This document shows positions 1-8,988 of a DNA stretch of 64,000 nt, one piece after another; position 1 is the first letter of the stretch, and each line of letters begins with the position of its first letter. The notes beneath the pieces were generated by a model, which was not told the DNA's origin, ran no database searches, and worked only from the letters and a program-made list of their open reading frames with translations. The translations under genes and the position numbers were made by a program. Source of the stretch: Stenotrophomonas sp. ISL-67. Lineage in GTDB: Bacteria; Pseudomonadota; Gammaproteobacteria; Xanthomonadales; Xanthomonadaceae. The stretch is from assembly GCF_018612915.1 (NCBI RefSeq), contig NZ_JAGGRL010000001.1:248001-312000 (forward strand), written 5' to 3'.

Positions 1-167
1 GCGAGGCAGCACAGCACGGCGCAACGTCGCGCTGAGTACGTCTCCGACGCTGTAAAAAAAAATTCATCGAAAAGGGGTGCCCGACCCACGCGCTGGACCC
101 TCGTAGATGGGGAAAGCAGGAACACATCCGTTCCGCGACCACCGCCATTCCCTACCTGGATCCCACG

Positions 168-3100
168 ATGCGCCGCACTCTGTTCCTTTCGATCGCCCTT
201 GCCCTGCAGGTCACCGCAGCGGCCACCGCCGCCGAACCCACCCGTGTGGCCGCCGAAGCCATCGCGTCGCAGCCGCTCGACCAGGCGCTCAACGCACTGT
301 CGCGCCAGACCGGCCTGCAGTTCGTGTACAACACCCAGGTCGCTGGCAATCCGCGTACGCCGGCGGTGCCAGCCGGCCTGAGCGCCGACGCCGCGCTGGG
401 CCGCCTGCTGGCCGGCACCGGGCTGCGCTATCGCTACCTCAATGCCAGCACCGTGACCATCGAGTCCGATGCCGCCGCCACCCCGGCAGCGGCACAGGTC
501 GTACCGGGGACTGGCAACGGCGTTGCTGCCGCGCCGCTGCAGGCAGCTGCGGCGGCAGGCACCGCGGGCGTGGACGCACAGAACCTGGAAACCATCCAGG
601 TCACTGGCAGCTACAGCCGCAGCCTGGAGCAGGCGGTGGATCTCAAGCGCACCACCATCGGGTTCTCTGATTCCATCGTGGCCACCGACGTGGCCGATTT
701 TCCCGAGCAGAACCTGGCCGAAGCCCTGCAGCGCGTTCCCGGTGTGACCATCGAGCGCAGCAAGGGCCTGGGCACCAAGGTCAACGTGCGCGGGCTGCCG
801 TCGGAATACACGCATGTGTCGATCAACGACCTGGCTACCGCCTCCGGCAGTGGCGGGCGTGATGTGGAATTCGACATGTTCGCTTCGGAGATCATCCAGC
901 AGGTGACGGTGCAGAAGTCGCCGACCGCCGCCGATGAGGAGGGCGGCATCGCCGGTTCGGTCAAGATCACCACCGCGCGCCCGTTCGACTACAACGAGCG
1001 CAAGCTGGTGCTGTCGGCCGAAGGCGCGCACAACAGCATCTCCGAAGAAGTGGACCCGCGCTTTGCTTTCCTCGCTGCTGACACCTGGGGCGACTGGGGT
1101 GGCCTGGTGTCGTATTCGCAGTCCAAGCGCACCAACCGTACCGACTCCACCTCGGGCATCAACTTTCGTCCGATGTCGCGGTTTCTGAGTGCCTCCGGCA
1201 CGCGCGGTACCCAGGCCCAGGACGTGCTGGCCCGGGACGCCGGGGTGAACATCACCGACCGCAACGACACCGATGAAACCAACCTGGTCGTGTTCCAGGA
1301 CAAGGTCGGCGACCGTGTGTACCTCAACGAGCAGGACAAGTGGGGCGCTACCGCCTCGCTGCAGTACAAGCCCAGCAGTACCTTCAGCCTGACCTTCGAT
1401 GCGATGCTGGGCGGCTACGATTCGACCGAAGACGAGTACGATGCCGCCGCCTACTCGGCATCCAGCCGCAGCACGCTCGATACCATCCACGAATACGACG
1501 CGACCACGCTGTCCGAGTACGGCATGGTGGTGCTGCGCGATGTCTCCTACACCGCTACCCAGCACGAGATGCTGAGCAAGGAGCGGATCAACAGAACCGA
1601 CTACAGCCAGTACAGCGTGGCCATGGACTGGAAGGGGCAGGATTGGTACGTGGATGCGATGGCCGGCTACTCGGGCGCGGAAAAGACCTCGGACTATTCC
1701 AACCTCAAGCACGTGGCCTATGCACCGTCGCGCACGCGCTGGACCGGGCGCAGCGGCGAGACCCTTCCGAGCACGCCGGGCGGCTTCGACATGTACAACG
1801 CCTCGGACAAGTATCTGTTCGAAGCCTATGAAACCACGTTGGAGAAAGTGGACGACGACAAGTACGCCGCCCAGGTCAACGTGACCCGCATGCTCGATCT
1901 GGCGTTCCTGCCGGCACTGCGCGATGTGAAGTTCGGTGCGCGTTACACCGACCGCTCCAAGCAGCGCCAGTATGGCGAGCTCAAGATCACCGGTCCCACC
2001 GCCGGCAGCAGCGCGTGGGTGAACACCCGGACCCTGGCCGACAGCCCGTTGCAGTCGATCGGCGACATCGTCCCCGGGGGCGGCTACACCATCAAGGACC
2101 TGGACTGGCAGCAGGTCTCCAACGAATACGCGCGCAACGCGTTCCGCTACGACGGCTTCCATACGCCGTTCGATCCGGGTCAGTTCTACCAGGTCGATGA
2201 GAAGGTGATGAGCGTATACGCCATGACCGACTTCGCCTTCGACATCGGTCAGGTGCCGGTGAACATCAACGCCGGTGCGCGTTACGTGGACACCAGCGTG
2301 ACCTCGTTCGGCTACCACCCGATCCAGCGCCCGGACGGCAGTACCGGCTACACCGATACCCCGGTGTCCAGGGACGGCAGTTACGACGACCTGCTGCCCA
2401 GCTTCAACATGACCGCCGAACTGGCCCAAGGCCTGCTGCTTCGGGCAGCGGCGTCCAAGGTCATGATGCGCCCGGCCCTGACCGACATCGCCTACAAGCG
2501 CACCGCCAGCTGGAGCTCGTACCGCTTCACCGACGGCAACCCGGAACTGAAGCCGACCTACGCCAAGCAGTGGGAGGTGGGTATCGAGAAGTATCTGGAG
2601 AACGGCGCGCTGTTCGCCGCCTCCTACTTCCGCAAGAACATCGATGGCGTGGTGATCAACTCCCTGACCGGCGTGGTCAAGGACGTGGCGGTGTACAACG
2701 CCAACGGTACGCTCAATGGCATCTTCGATTTCGACGTGTACCAGCCGGTCAATGCCAAGGGCTCCTACCAGGTGGACGGCGTGGAGCTGGTGGCGCAGCT
2801 GCCGCTGGGCATGTTCACTTCGGTGCTGGAAGGGTTCGGCGTGAATGCCAACTACACCGTGCTGGACAGCTCGCTGGCCGGTGAATCGGACCTGGGCATC
2901 CGCACCCCGATGCCGGGGCTGGCCGAAAAGACCTGGAACCTCACTGCGTACTACGAGAACGACCGTTTCGATGCGCGGGTGTCCTACAACCACAAGGACG
3001 AGTACGTGGAATCGATCGGCTATGACATGTACCCGATCTGGCGCGATGCCTATGGCCAGATGGATGTGTCGATCGGCTACCGGATCACCGACAACATCAA

Positions 3101-3227
3101 GGTCAGCCTGAAGGGCATCAACCTGACCAACGAGATCACCAGCGGCTACACCATGGACCCGTCCTTCCCGACCATGTACGAAGCCTCGGGCCGCCGCATC
3201 AGCCTGGGCCTGCGTGCTGATTTCTGA
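168..3227 (+). CDS. TonB-dependent receptor with N-terminal STN domain
   Basis: Outer-membrane, TonB-gated importer of 1019 residues. A signal peptide is seen at residues 1-22 (cut after TAAEP-like sequence). A secretin/TonB short N-terminal (STN) domain follows at about residues 30-105, then an Ala-rich linker, a TonB-box-like ETIQVTG near residue 142, a plug domain (about 160-270) and a long beta-barrel ending in the terminal Phe typical of outer-membrane proteins. STN domains usually signal through an anti-sigma/sigma pair, but none is encoded next to this gene. The plug opening (DFPEQNLAEALQRVPGV) is typical of the large Xanthomonadaceae receptors that take up carbohydrates or other organic nutrients. 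The substrate cannot be read from sequence. The next gene starts within its stop codon, which suggests a receptor plus secreted-hydrolase unit. Start chosen at the ATG before MRRTLFLS. Confidence 0.93.
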   Translation: MRRTLFLSIALALQVTAAATAAEPTRVAAEAIASQPLDQALNALSRQTGLQFVYNTQVAGNPRTPAVPAGLSADAALGRLLAGTGLRYRYLNASTVTIESDAAATPAAAQVVPGTGNGVAAAPLQAAAAAGTAGVDAQNLETIQVTGSYSRSLEQAVDLKRTTIGFSDSIVATDVADFPEQNLAEALQRVPGVTIERSKGLGTKVNVRGLPSEYTHVSINDLATASGSGGRDVEFDMFASEIIQQVTVQKSPTAADEEGGIAGSVKITTARPFDYNERKLVLSAEGAHNSISEEVDPRFAFLAADTWGDWGGLVSYSQSKRTNRTDSTSGINFRPMSRFLSASGTRGTQAQDVLARDAGVNITDRNDTDETNLVVFQDKVGDRVYLNEQDKWGATASLQYKPSSTFSLTFDAMLGGYDSTEDEYDAAAYSASSRSTLDTIHEYDATTLSEYGMVVLRDVSYTATQHEMLSKERINRTDYSQYSVAMDWKGQDWYVDAMAGYSGAEKTSDYSNLKHVAYAPSRTRWTGRSGETLPSTPGGFDMYNASDKYLFEAYETTLEKVDDDKYAAQVNVTRMLDLAFLPALRDVKFGARYTDRSKQRQYGELKITGPTAGSSAWVNTRTLADSPLQSIGDIVPGGGYTIKDLDWQQVSNEYARNAFRYDGFHTPFDPGQFYQVDEKVMSVYAMTDFAFDIGQVPVNINAGARYVDTSVTSFGYHPIQRPDGSTGYTDTPVSRDGSYDDLLPSFNMTAELAQGLLLRAAASKVMMRPALTDIAYKRTASWSSYRFTDGNPELKPTYAKQWEVGIEKYLENGALFAASYFRKNIDGVVINSLTGVVKDVAVYNANGTLNGIFDFDVYQPVNAKGSYQVDGVELVAQLPLGMFTSVLEGFGVNANYTVLDSSLAGESDLGIRTPMPGLAEKTWNLTAYYENDRFDARVSYNHKDEYVESIGYDMYPIWRDAYGQMDVSIGYRITDNIKVSLKGINLTNEITSGYTMDPSFPTMYEASGRRISLGLRADF

Positions 3228-4594
3228 TGATGCAGACACTTCTTCTGCTGGCGCTGCTCGCGGCGCCGGCGTCGACCATGGCTGCCGACGACCAGGGCCG
3301 CGACTGGCAGCCCGGCGACCACCATGTCCACAGCGAGTGGAGCGTGGACTGGGACCGCAGCACGAATCCGCCCACGCCGATCCGCGGCGGCGATTCCTCC
3401 CATACACGCACCCACAACGCACGGCGGGCGCGCCATTACGGCCTGCGCTGGATGGTGCATACCGACCACGGTGGGCCGGGACACTCGGTAGTGACCCGTG
3501 ACCATGCCTACCCGGCGCTGCTGCAGGCGCGGCAGGACGTTCCGGAGGTGATCCAGTTCAACGGCATGGAGTTCGACGTGCCCGCCGGCGAACACGCATC
3601 GCTGATCATCGCGCCAGGTCCGCACGAGGGCGAGCAGCTCGTCAGGATCGAACGTGATTACAGCCGTGGTGAGCCGCTGCAGGACGGCAGTCGCGACACC
3701 CACCAGCACATGCTGGACGCGTTGGCGCATCTGCGCGGTCTGCAACCGTTGCCGTTGATGCTGATCAACCATCCGTCGCGTACCGCCACGGGAGTGGGGC
3801 AGTGGGGAGCGGTCGAGCCGTCCGAGCTGCGTGCCTGGCACGCGGCCGCGCCGCAGGTACTGGTGGGCATGGAGGGCGCGCCCGGGCACCAGGCCACCCG
3901 CACCGAGCGCGGCCTTTATCGCAACGTCGCGGCACCGACGTTCGGGGGCTTCGACCAGATGACCACGCAGGTTGGCGGCGTGTGGGACCAGATGCTGGCC
4001 GACGGCACCCGCTTCTGGATCACGGCCAGTTCCGATTCGCACGTGAACCAGCGCGATGGGGGCAGTGACTTCGACCCCGGCGAGTACAGCAGGACCTACG
4101 TATGGGCCCGTCCGGAGGCCGATGACATCCTCGGCGGCGTGCGCGCCGGACGTATGTTCGCGGTGACCGGCGACCTGATCGATGCGCTGGAGCTGACCGT
4201 GCAGGCGGCCGATGGCAGCGGCGGGGTGGGGCGCATGGGCGATGGCGTTGCATTGGCAACGGGCACGCCGATGCGGGTGCAGTTGCGGGTGCGCAGGCCC
4301 GAAAGGGCGAACGCGATCGGGCAACACCCGGCGCTGCAGCAGCTGCAGTTGATCGTCGGCAGTGGCAGCGGGCAGGCGCCGCAGATGCAGACCCGGGTTT
4401 TCACCGCAACGGAGTGGAAGCAGGATGGCGCGTGGTACCAGGTGACGTGGACGTTGCCGGCCCCGGCAGGCGGCGGGTTCGTTCGTGCACGCGGCAGCAG
4501 CACCGATGAAGCGACGCCGCTGGCCGACGTCCAGGGCGAGGATCCCTGGCAGGACCTGTGGTTCCATTCCAACCCGGTGTTCATCGGCCGGTGA
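3227..4594 (+). CDS. Secreted PHP-domain (CehA/McbA-like) metallohydrolase
   Basis: 455 residues with an evident signal peptide (about 1-20, ending STMAA). The mature part has the metal-binding motif set of the PHP superfamily: HxH in DHHVHSEWS (33-35), VHTDHGG (around 87-93), an acidic/His cluster in EFDVPAGEHAS, NHPSR, and a late TASSDSHVN motif. These are known ligands for a tri-metal centre in PHP phosphoesterases and in the CehA/McbA carbaryl hydrolase group. The substrate is unknown. The location should be periplasmic or surface. The ATG overlaps the receptor stop by one base (TGATG), so the two are probably co-translated. A second ATG three bases downstream is an equally possible start. 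Confidence 0.82.
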   Translation: MMQTLLLLALLAAPASTMAADDQGRDWQPGDHHVHSEWSVDWDRSTNPPTPIRGGDSSHTRTHNARRARHYGLRWMVHTDHGGPGHSVVTRDHAYPALLQARQDVPEVIQFNGMEFDVPAGEHASLIIAPGPHEGEQLVRIERDYSRGEPLQDGSRDTHQHMLDALAHLRGLQPLPLMLINHPSRTATGVGQWGAVEPSELRAWHAAAPQVLVGMEGAPGHQATRTERGLYRNVAAPTFGGFDQMTTQVGGVWDQMLADGTRFWITASSDSHVNQRDGGSDFDPGEYSRTYVWARPEADDILGGVRAGRMFAVTGDLIDALELTVQAADGSGGVGRMGDGVALATGTPMRVQLRVRRPERANAIGQHPALQQLQLIVGSGSGQAPQMQTRVFTATEWKQDGAWYQVTWTLPAPAGGGFVRARGSSTDEATPLADVQGEDPWQDLWFHSNPVFIGR

Positions 4595-4603
4595 TGGTGC
4601 GGG

Positions 4604-4622
4604 TGCCGGCCCAGCGCCGGCA
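4604..4622. repeat. Perfect 7-bp hairpin after the PHP gene
   Basis: TGCCGGC and GCCGGCA flank a five-base loop ten bases past the stop codon. There is no T-run, so it is more likely a REP-type palindrome lacking its GTAG end than an intrinsic terminator. Confidence 0.5.
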
Positions 4623-4796
4623 GCGGCGATCCGCCCATGCGCGGTTTTCATTGCAGGTATGGCCCGTCCTGTAGGATGGGTCCGTACTACGCCGTTTCGC
4701 GCGTCCTGCGCGGCCACTTCCGGTCGCCCGCTTCGCTCCCCTCTCGAGCCGTCCGCCGCCCTGGTGGGCCGGCTCTCCGTGCTTCATGGAGCGCAC

Positions 4797-5453
4797 ATGC
4801 CGGGCTATGCCACCCGCATTCTCACCATTCCCGTGAATGGCCACGACTTCCGAATTCGTGCCCTGAGCGACCTGCAGCAGTTCGCCGACCCCACCGGCCG
4901 CGCCGAGCGCGCCGGCATCCATTCCTCGCTGTGGAGCCTGTTCGGGCAGGTCTGGCCCGCTGGCCGGGTGCTGGCCGAGACCATGAGCCACTACGACGTG
5001 GCCGGCAAGCGCATCCTGGAGCTGGGCTGCGGGCTGGGCCTGTCCAGCCTGGTGCTGGCCCATCGAGGCGCCAACGTGGTGGCCAGTGACCACCATCCGC
5101 TGGCCGAATCGTTCCTGGCTTACAACGCCGGGCTCAACGATCTTCCGGCCGTGCATTACCGCGATCTGCCCTGGGAGATGCCGGATACGTCACTGGGGCG
5201 TTTCGATCTGATCATCGGCAGCGATGTATTGTACGAGCGCGGCCACGGCGTACAGATCGCCGCGATGATGGAACGCCACGCCAAGTCCACCGCCGAGCTG
5301 CTCTTGACCGATCCGGGGCGCGGCAACCTGGGCGGCTTCTCGCGCGCGATGGCCGTTCAGGGCTATGAGGCGAGCGAAGAAGGCGGCTTCGGCGACGACG
5401 AAAGCACCTCTCCCGGTCGCGGTCGCCTGCTGCGCTATGCCCGCACCGCGTAG
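4797..5453 (+). CDS. Class I SAM-dependent methyltransferase (Nnt1/METTL-type)
   Basis: 218 residues, a single Rossmann-type methyltransferase domain. SAM-binding motif I is clear (ELGCGLG at 75-81), followed by the acidic turn VVASDHHP (about 94-101) and the FDLIIGSDVLYE segment typical of the methyltransferase-16/nicotinamide N-methyltransferase-like group, which includes small-molecule and protein-lysine methyltransferases. The substrate is not assignable. The ATG at 4797 was chosen because GGAG lies five bases upstream and the family alignment starts there; the frame stays open upstream but encodes only Arg/Pro-rich shadow sequence. The TAG stop is embedded in GTAGAGCCAC, the usual 5' end of the REP elements in this window, possibly a truncated copy. 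Confidence 0.82.
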   Translation: MPGYATRILTIPVNGHDFRIRALSDLQQFADPTGRAERAGIHSSLWSLFGQVWPAGRVLAETMSHYDVAGKRILELGCGLGLSSLVLAHRGANVVASDHHPLAESFLAYNAGLNDLPAVHYRDLPWEMPDTSLGRFDLIIGSDVLYERGHGVQIAAMMERHAKSTAELLLTDPGRGNLGGFSRAMAVQGYEASEEGGFGDDESTSPGRGRLLRYARTA

Positions 5454-5501
5454 AGCCACGAGGACACTACGTGCAGGTGATCTGTCGTAGGCTACGAAGC
5501 C

Positions 5502-6764
5502 ATGACGGACCCAGCATCGGCCACGCCCACCCGCTCGATGATCGTCGCCGGCCTGTCCACGGTGGTGGAGTGGTACGACTTCACCCTGTACCTCTATCTG
5601 GCTACGGTGCTTTCGCGGGTGTTCTTCGGCGGCGGCGACAACGCCCTTCTGGCTACCCTGGCCGGGTTCGCGGTGAGTTACCTGATGCGCCCCCTCGGTG
5701 CGCTCTGCTTCGGCCACCTCGGTGACCGTTTCGGCCGGCGCTACATGTTGCTGGCATCGATGGCCTTGATGACCGTGGCGATGCTGGCGACGGCCATGCT
5801 GCCTGCCTTCGAGAGCATCGGTGCCACTGCTGGCGTGCTGTTGCTGCTGCTGCGTTGTGTCATGGCATTCTCGGTGGGCGGCGAATACACCGGGGTAGTG
5901 GCCTACCTGCTGGAAAGCGCGCCGCTGCGCCGGCGCGGGCTGGTGACCTCGCTGGCCTCCGCAGCGAGCGAGGTTGGCGCATTGCTGGCAGTGGCGCTGT
6001 CGGCACTGACCGTGGCGCTGCTGAGCACCGCGCAGCTGGATGGCTGGGGCTGGCGCATTCCCTTCTTCATCGGCGCTGCCTTGGCCGGGGCCATCCTGCT
6101 GGCGCGGTCGACCATGCACGAATCGCCGGAGTTCGAGCGGCAGCTTGCCGCCGGCACGGTGCCGACCTCTCCCATCCGCGATACCTGGCGCTTCCACCGC
6201 GGCGCGGTGGCGCGCACCTTCGCCATTTCCGCGTTGGGGTCGATCACCTATTACGTGGGCATCACCTACGTGCCCGCGTTCCTCGGCTCCGCCAGCGACG
6301 TTGGCGAATCGAAGGCACTGTGGCTGTCCACGATCGCCGCCGTCGCCGTGATCGGCGTGACCCCGCTGGCCGGCGCGTTGTCCGACAAGGTTGGGCGCCG
6401 GCCGGTGCTGATCGGGCTGGCGCTGCTGTCGGCCCTGCTGCCGTTGACGATGTTCGGGCTGATGGCCACGGGCAGCGCGCTGCAGATCGCACTTGCCGCC
6501 GTGGTGCTGGCCTGCCTGGCCGGCGGGGTCAGCGCGGTGGCGGCACCGGCCACTGCAGAACAGTTCCCGGGCGAAGGAAGGCTCAGCGGCCTGGCGCTGG
6601 GCGTGACCATGGCCACCGCCTTCTTCGGCGGCGCCACACCGTTGTTGGCCGAACTGCTGGTGCGACACACCGGTTGGGCGGCAGCGCCGGGTGCGATGAT
6701 CGCGGCAGTAGCCCTGCTGGTATTGCCCGTGCTGTGGGGCCTGCGCGAAACCCGCCCGACATGA
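5502..6764 (+). CDS. MHS-family MFS metabolite/H+ symporter
   Basis: 420 residues, 12 predicted membrane spans. The N-terminal VVEWYDFTLYLYLA and the loop 2-3 motif GDRFGRR are hallmarks of the metabolite:H+ symporter branch of the major facilitator superfamily (ShiA/ProP-like carriers of organic acids or osmolytes). A second motif-A copy, SDKVGRR, lies in the second half, as expected for the internal duplication. It lies beside the malonate operon but on the opposite strand, so a role in malonate uptake is only a guess; the operon has its own carrier. Its last ~180 bases are overlapped antisense by the extended 3' end of the GntR gene. Confidence 0.85.
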   Translation: MTDPASATPTRSMIVAGLSTVVEWYDFTLYLYLATVLSRVFFGGGDNALLATLAGFAVSYLMRPLGALCFGHLGDRFGRRYMLLASMALMTVAMLATAMLPAFESIGATAGVLLLLLRCVMAFSVGGEYTGVVAYLLESAPLRRRGLVTSLASAASEVGALLAVALSALTVALLSTAQLDGWGWRIPFFIGAALAGAILLARSTMHESPEFERQLAAGTVPTSPIRDTWRFHRGAVARTFAISALGSITYYVGITYVPAFLGSASDVGESKALWLSTIAAVAVIGVTPLAGALSDKVGRRPVLIGLALLSALLPLTMFGLMATGSALQIALAAVVLACLAGGVSAVAAPATAEQFPGEGRLSGLALGVTMATAFFGGATPLLAELLVRHTGWAAAPGAMIAAVALLVLPVLWGLRETRPT

Positions 6765-7509
6765 CGCCCCCGACCTGTGCCGGCCCCGTTGCCCGCCCGC
6801 CTTCGGTGGGCAGCGGCGCGGGCACGTTCAACAATCCACCCGCCGCCACATACGCCGCCAACGCCTGCCCCTGACTCAGCAGATGCCGCTCCATGGTGCG
6901 CTCTGCGGCCTCTGCATCCCGCCGGCGGAAGCACTCCATCAGCTCGCGGTGTTCGGCCAGCGACTGCGCGGTGCGGCCCGGGGTCAACAACTGCCGGCCC
7001 CGATGCATTTTCAGGATGCGGTGCAGGTCATGGGTGATCCGGATCAGCCACGGGTTGCCGGCGTAGTGCTGCACGGTTTCGTGGATCAGGTAATTGTTGC
7101 GGTAGTAATCGGCGATGTTGCCGTCGGCAGCGGCCGCGTCCATTGCCGCATGCAATGCTTCCAGCTGCGCTACGCCGGCGTCGTCGATGTGCTTCACCGC
7201 CTCATGCGCGCAACGCCCTTCCAGCATGGCCATCACCGGGAACAGCTGGTTGAGGTCTTCCAGCGTCAGCCGCGTAACCCGCGCGCCACGCCCCGCATCG
7301 ATCTGCACCAGCCCCTCGGCCGCCAACAGCTTCAGCGCCTCGCGCAGCGGCGTCCGGCTGATCCCCAGCTCCTCGCACAGTGCCGGTTCGTCGATCCACT
7401 CGCCCGGAGGCAAGCGGTAGTCGTAGATGCGCTCACGCACATGTTCGGCGACCTCTTCGTAAAGAGGCGCACGTTTCTTGGATGAACGCGGGGCGGGGGC
7501 GATGGCCAT
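6583..7509 (-). CDS. FadR-type GntR transcriptional regulator (probable MdcY-like malonate regulator)
   Basis: 308 residues as read. A winged HTH occupies about residues 15-80 (PLYEEVAEHVRERIYDYRLPPGEW, ISRTPLREAL). An FCD ligand-binding domain with FadR-like helices follows to about residue 225 (LFPVMAMLEGRCA, DYYRNNYLIHE, EHRELMECFRRRD). GntR regulators of this subfamily (MdcY) control malonate decarboxylase operons in other bacteria, and this gene ends the mdc cluster, so that role is inferred. The ATG at 7509 precedes MAIAPAPRSSKKR. Anomaly: after the FCD domain about 75 residues of low-complexity Arg/Pro-rich sequence run antisense through the symporter gene. The original stop has probably been lost, or the tail is tolerated. 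Confidence 0.85.
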   Translation of the reverse strand: MAIAPAPRSSKKRAPLYEEVAEHVRERIYDYRLPPGEWIDEPALCEELGISRTPLREALKLLAAEGLVQIDAGRGARVTRLTLEDLNQLFPVMAMLEGRCAHEAVKHIDDAGVAQLEALHAAMDAAAADGNIADYYRNNYLIHETVQHYAGNPWLIRITHDLHRILKMHRGRQLLTPGRTAQSLAEHRELMECFRRRDAEAAERTMERHLLSQGQALAAYVAAGGLLNVPAPLPTEGGRATGPAQVGGVMSGGFRAGPTARAIPAGLLPRSSHPALPPNRCVAPAVRPTTVWRRRRRRWPWSRPAPGR

Positions 7510-7512
7510 GCC

Positions 7513-7524
7513 GGATTGTAATCC
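7513..7524. promoter_or_regulatory. Palindrome GGATTGTAATCC upstream of the GntR gene
   Basis: GGATT-GT-AATCC sits three bases upstream of the regulator's ATG. Its ATTGTA core resembles the half-site of known MdcY operators (ATTGTATACAAT type), so it is a candidate autoregulatory site. Position and symmetry are seen; the function is inferred. Confidence 0.35.
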
Positions 7525-7528
7525 CTTA

Positions 7529-7557
7529 GCGGCGCCGGCCGTGGCCGGCACCGCTAC
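7529..7557 (-). repeat. SMAG/REP palindrome (GTAG-type)
   Basis: Read on the minus strand it begins GTAGCGGTGCCGGCC and folds into a GC-rich hairpin. It starts immediately after the stop codon of the malonate carrier gene, between it and the regulator gene, and may trim or stabilise the transcript end. Confidence 0.7.
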
Positions 7558-7558
7558 C

Positions 7559-8902
7559 TCACATCCAGCCCGGTACCACGAACAGCAACCACGCCAGCAG
7601 CGGCCCGAACACCACCACCAACCCGCTGTAGACCAGGAACCGGCGGAACAGCGATTCACGCTCTTCCTTGGCGGCCGATGCCACCACCAGCGCACCGTTG
7701 GTCGAGAACGGGCTGACATCCACGATGGTGGACGACACCGCCAACGCGCAGATCACGCCTGCTGCGCCCAGGTGGCCCTGCAGCAGGAACGGCACCGCCA
7801 GTGGAATGGTCGCGCCCAGCACCGCCGCCGAGGAGGCGAACGCCGAGACGATGCCTCCCACGTAGCAGACCAGCAGCGCCCCCAGCAGCGGAATGCCGAT
7901 GTTGGACACGCCGTTGCCGATGAAGTCCACCGAACCGGCCTTTTCCAGCACGCCCACATAGGTCACCACGCCGCAGATCAACAGCACCGTGGACCAGCTG
8001 ATGCCATCCACGGCACCCTTCTGGCTTTTCGGCGACAACAGCGCCAGCGCCACCGCCACGGTGATCGACACCAGCCCCACGTTGAGGTTGTAGATCAGTG
8101 CGGCGATACCCAGGCCGAGCAGGCCGACCAGGGTGAACAAGCGCTCGCGGGTGACGCCGACGGCCTCCAGCGCCTCCGGATCGTTCGACAGCGTGCCGCC
8201 GCCGGCCGACACCAGCGCGCCGTGGCCTTCGATCGCGAACTGCCGCGACGAGGCCTGCGGGCCGCCGGCCAGGGCCAGCTCGCCGCCGCCAACGGTCACC
8301 GCACCGCGCCGCATCAGGGCAATGCCGCCGAAGGCGAAGAAGCAGATCATGCCCATCATGACGTTGAAGCCCAGGCTGGTCAGGAACACCGCCATCTCGG
8401 TCACTTCCAGCCCGGCTTTCTGCACCACGCCATTGGTGATGCTGCCGTACACGCTGATCGGCGAGAAACCACCGGCCTGCGCGCCATGAATCACCAGCAG
8501 CCCCATCATCAGCGGGTTGATGTTGTACTGCTTGGCGAAACGCAGCGCGACCGGGCCGATGATCGCCACCGCCGCCGGGCCCAGCGCGCCGAAGGCGGTG
8601 AGCACGGCGGTAACCACGAACATCACCCACGGAATGGCCACGATCCGCCCACGCACCGCGCGGACCGCCCAGTGCACCAGCAGGTCGATGGTGCCGTTCT
8701 TCTGCGCGATGGCGAACAGGTAGGTAATGCCGACCAGGGTCAGGAACAGGTCGCCGGGGAACCCGCCGAGCACTTCCTTGCCCTCCATGCCGCCGATGAT
8801 GAACGCCAGCGCGAAGGCCACCGCACCCATGTTGATGGGCAGCGCGGTGGCGATGATGAACATGATCACCAGACCGATGATCGTTGCGATTTGTGGACTC
8901 AT
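7559..8902 (-). CDS. MatC/SLC13-like malonate (dicarboxylate) carrier
   Basis: 447 residues, about 11-12 hydrophobic spans, of the dicarboxylate carrier MatC N-terminal/ion-transporter superfamily. Characteristic segments are the N-terminal GLVIMFIIATALPINMG, the re-entrant-like GAQAGGFSPISVYG, and the late SSTIVDVSPFSTNGA. MatC proteins import malonate, and the gene lies directly downstream of mdcH, so malonate uptake across the inner membrane is the likely job. It takes the place of the MdcF or MadLM carriers found in other malonate clusters. The ATG at 8902 has a strong GGGAGG site nine bases upstream; upstream in-frame sequence was rejected as non-homologous. Confidence 0.85.
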   Translation of the reverse strand: MSPQIATIIGLVIMFIIATALPINMGAVAFALAFIIGGMEGKEVLGGFPGDLFLTLVGITYLFAIAQKNGTIDLLVHWAVRAVRGRIVAIPWVMFVVTAVLTAFGALGPAAVAIIGPVALRFAKQYNINPLMMGLLVIHGAQAGGFSPISVYGSITNGVVQKAGLEVTEMAVFLTSLGFNVMMGMICFFAFGGIALMRRGAVTVGGGELALAGGPQASSRQFAIEGHGALVSAGGGTLSNDPEALEAVGVTRERLFTLVGLLGLGIAALIYNLNVGLVSITVAVALALLSPKSQKGAVDGISWSTVLLICGVVTYVGVLEKAGSVDFIGNGVSNIGIPLLGALLVCYVGGIVSAFASSAAVLGATIPLAVPFLLQGHLGAAGVICALAVSSTIVDVSPFSTNGALVVASAAKEERESLFRRFLVYSGLVVVFGPLLAWLLFVVPGWM

Positions 8903-8988
8903 GCGCCCTCCCAGACACGTGATGCAGCTACGGCACGGATGGAAACCCGCCATCCCCGGGCTGACGTCTTACAGGTGGAGCCAACCGC

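Noticed and set aside
4485..4796. N-terminal extension of the methyltransferase upstream of 4797
   Set aside because: The extra residues are the out-of-frame reading of the PHP gene end and intergenic DNA; a good ribosome-binding site and family start are at 4797.
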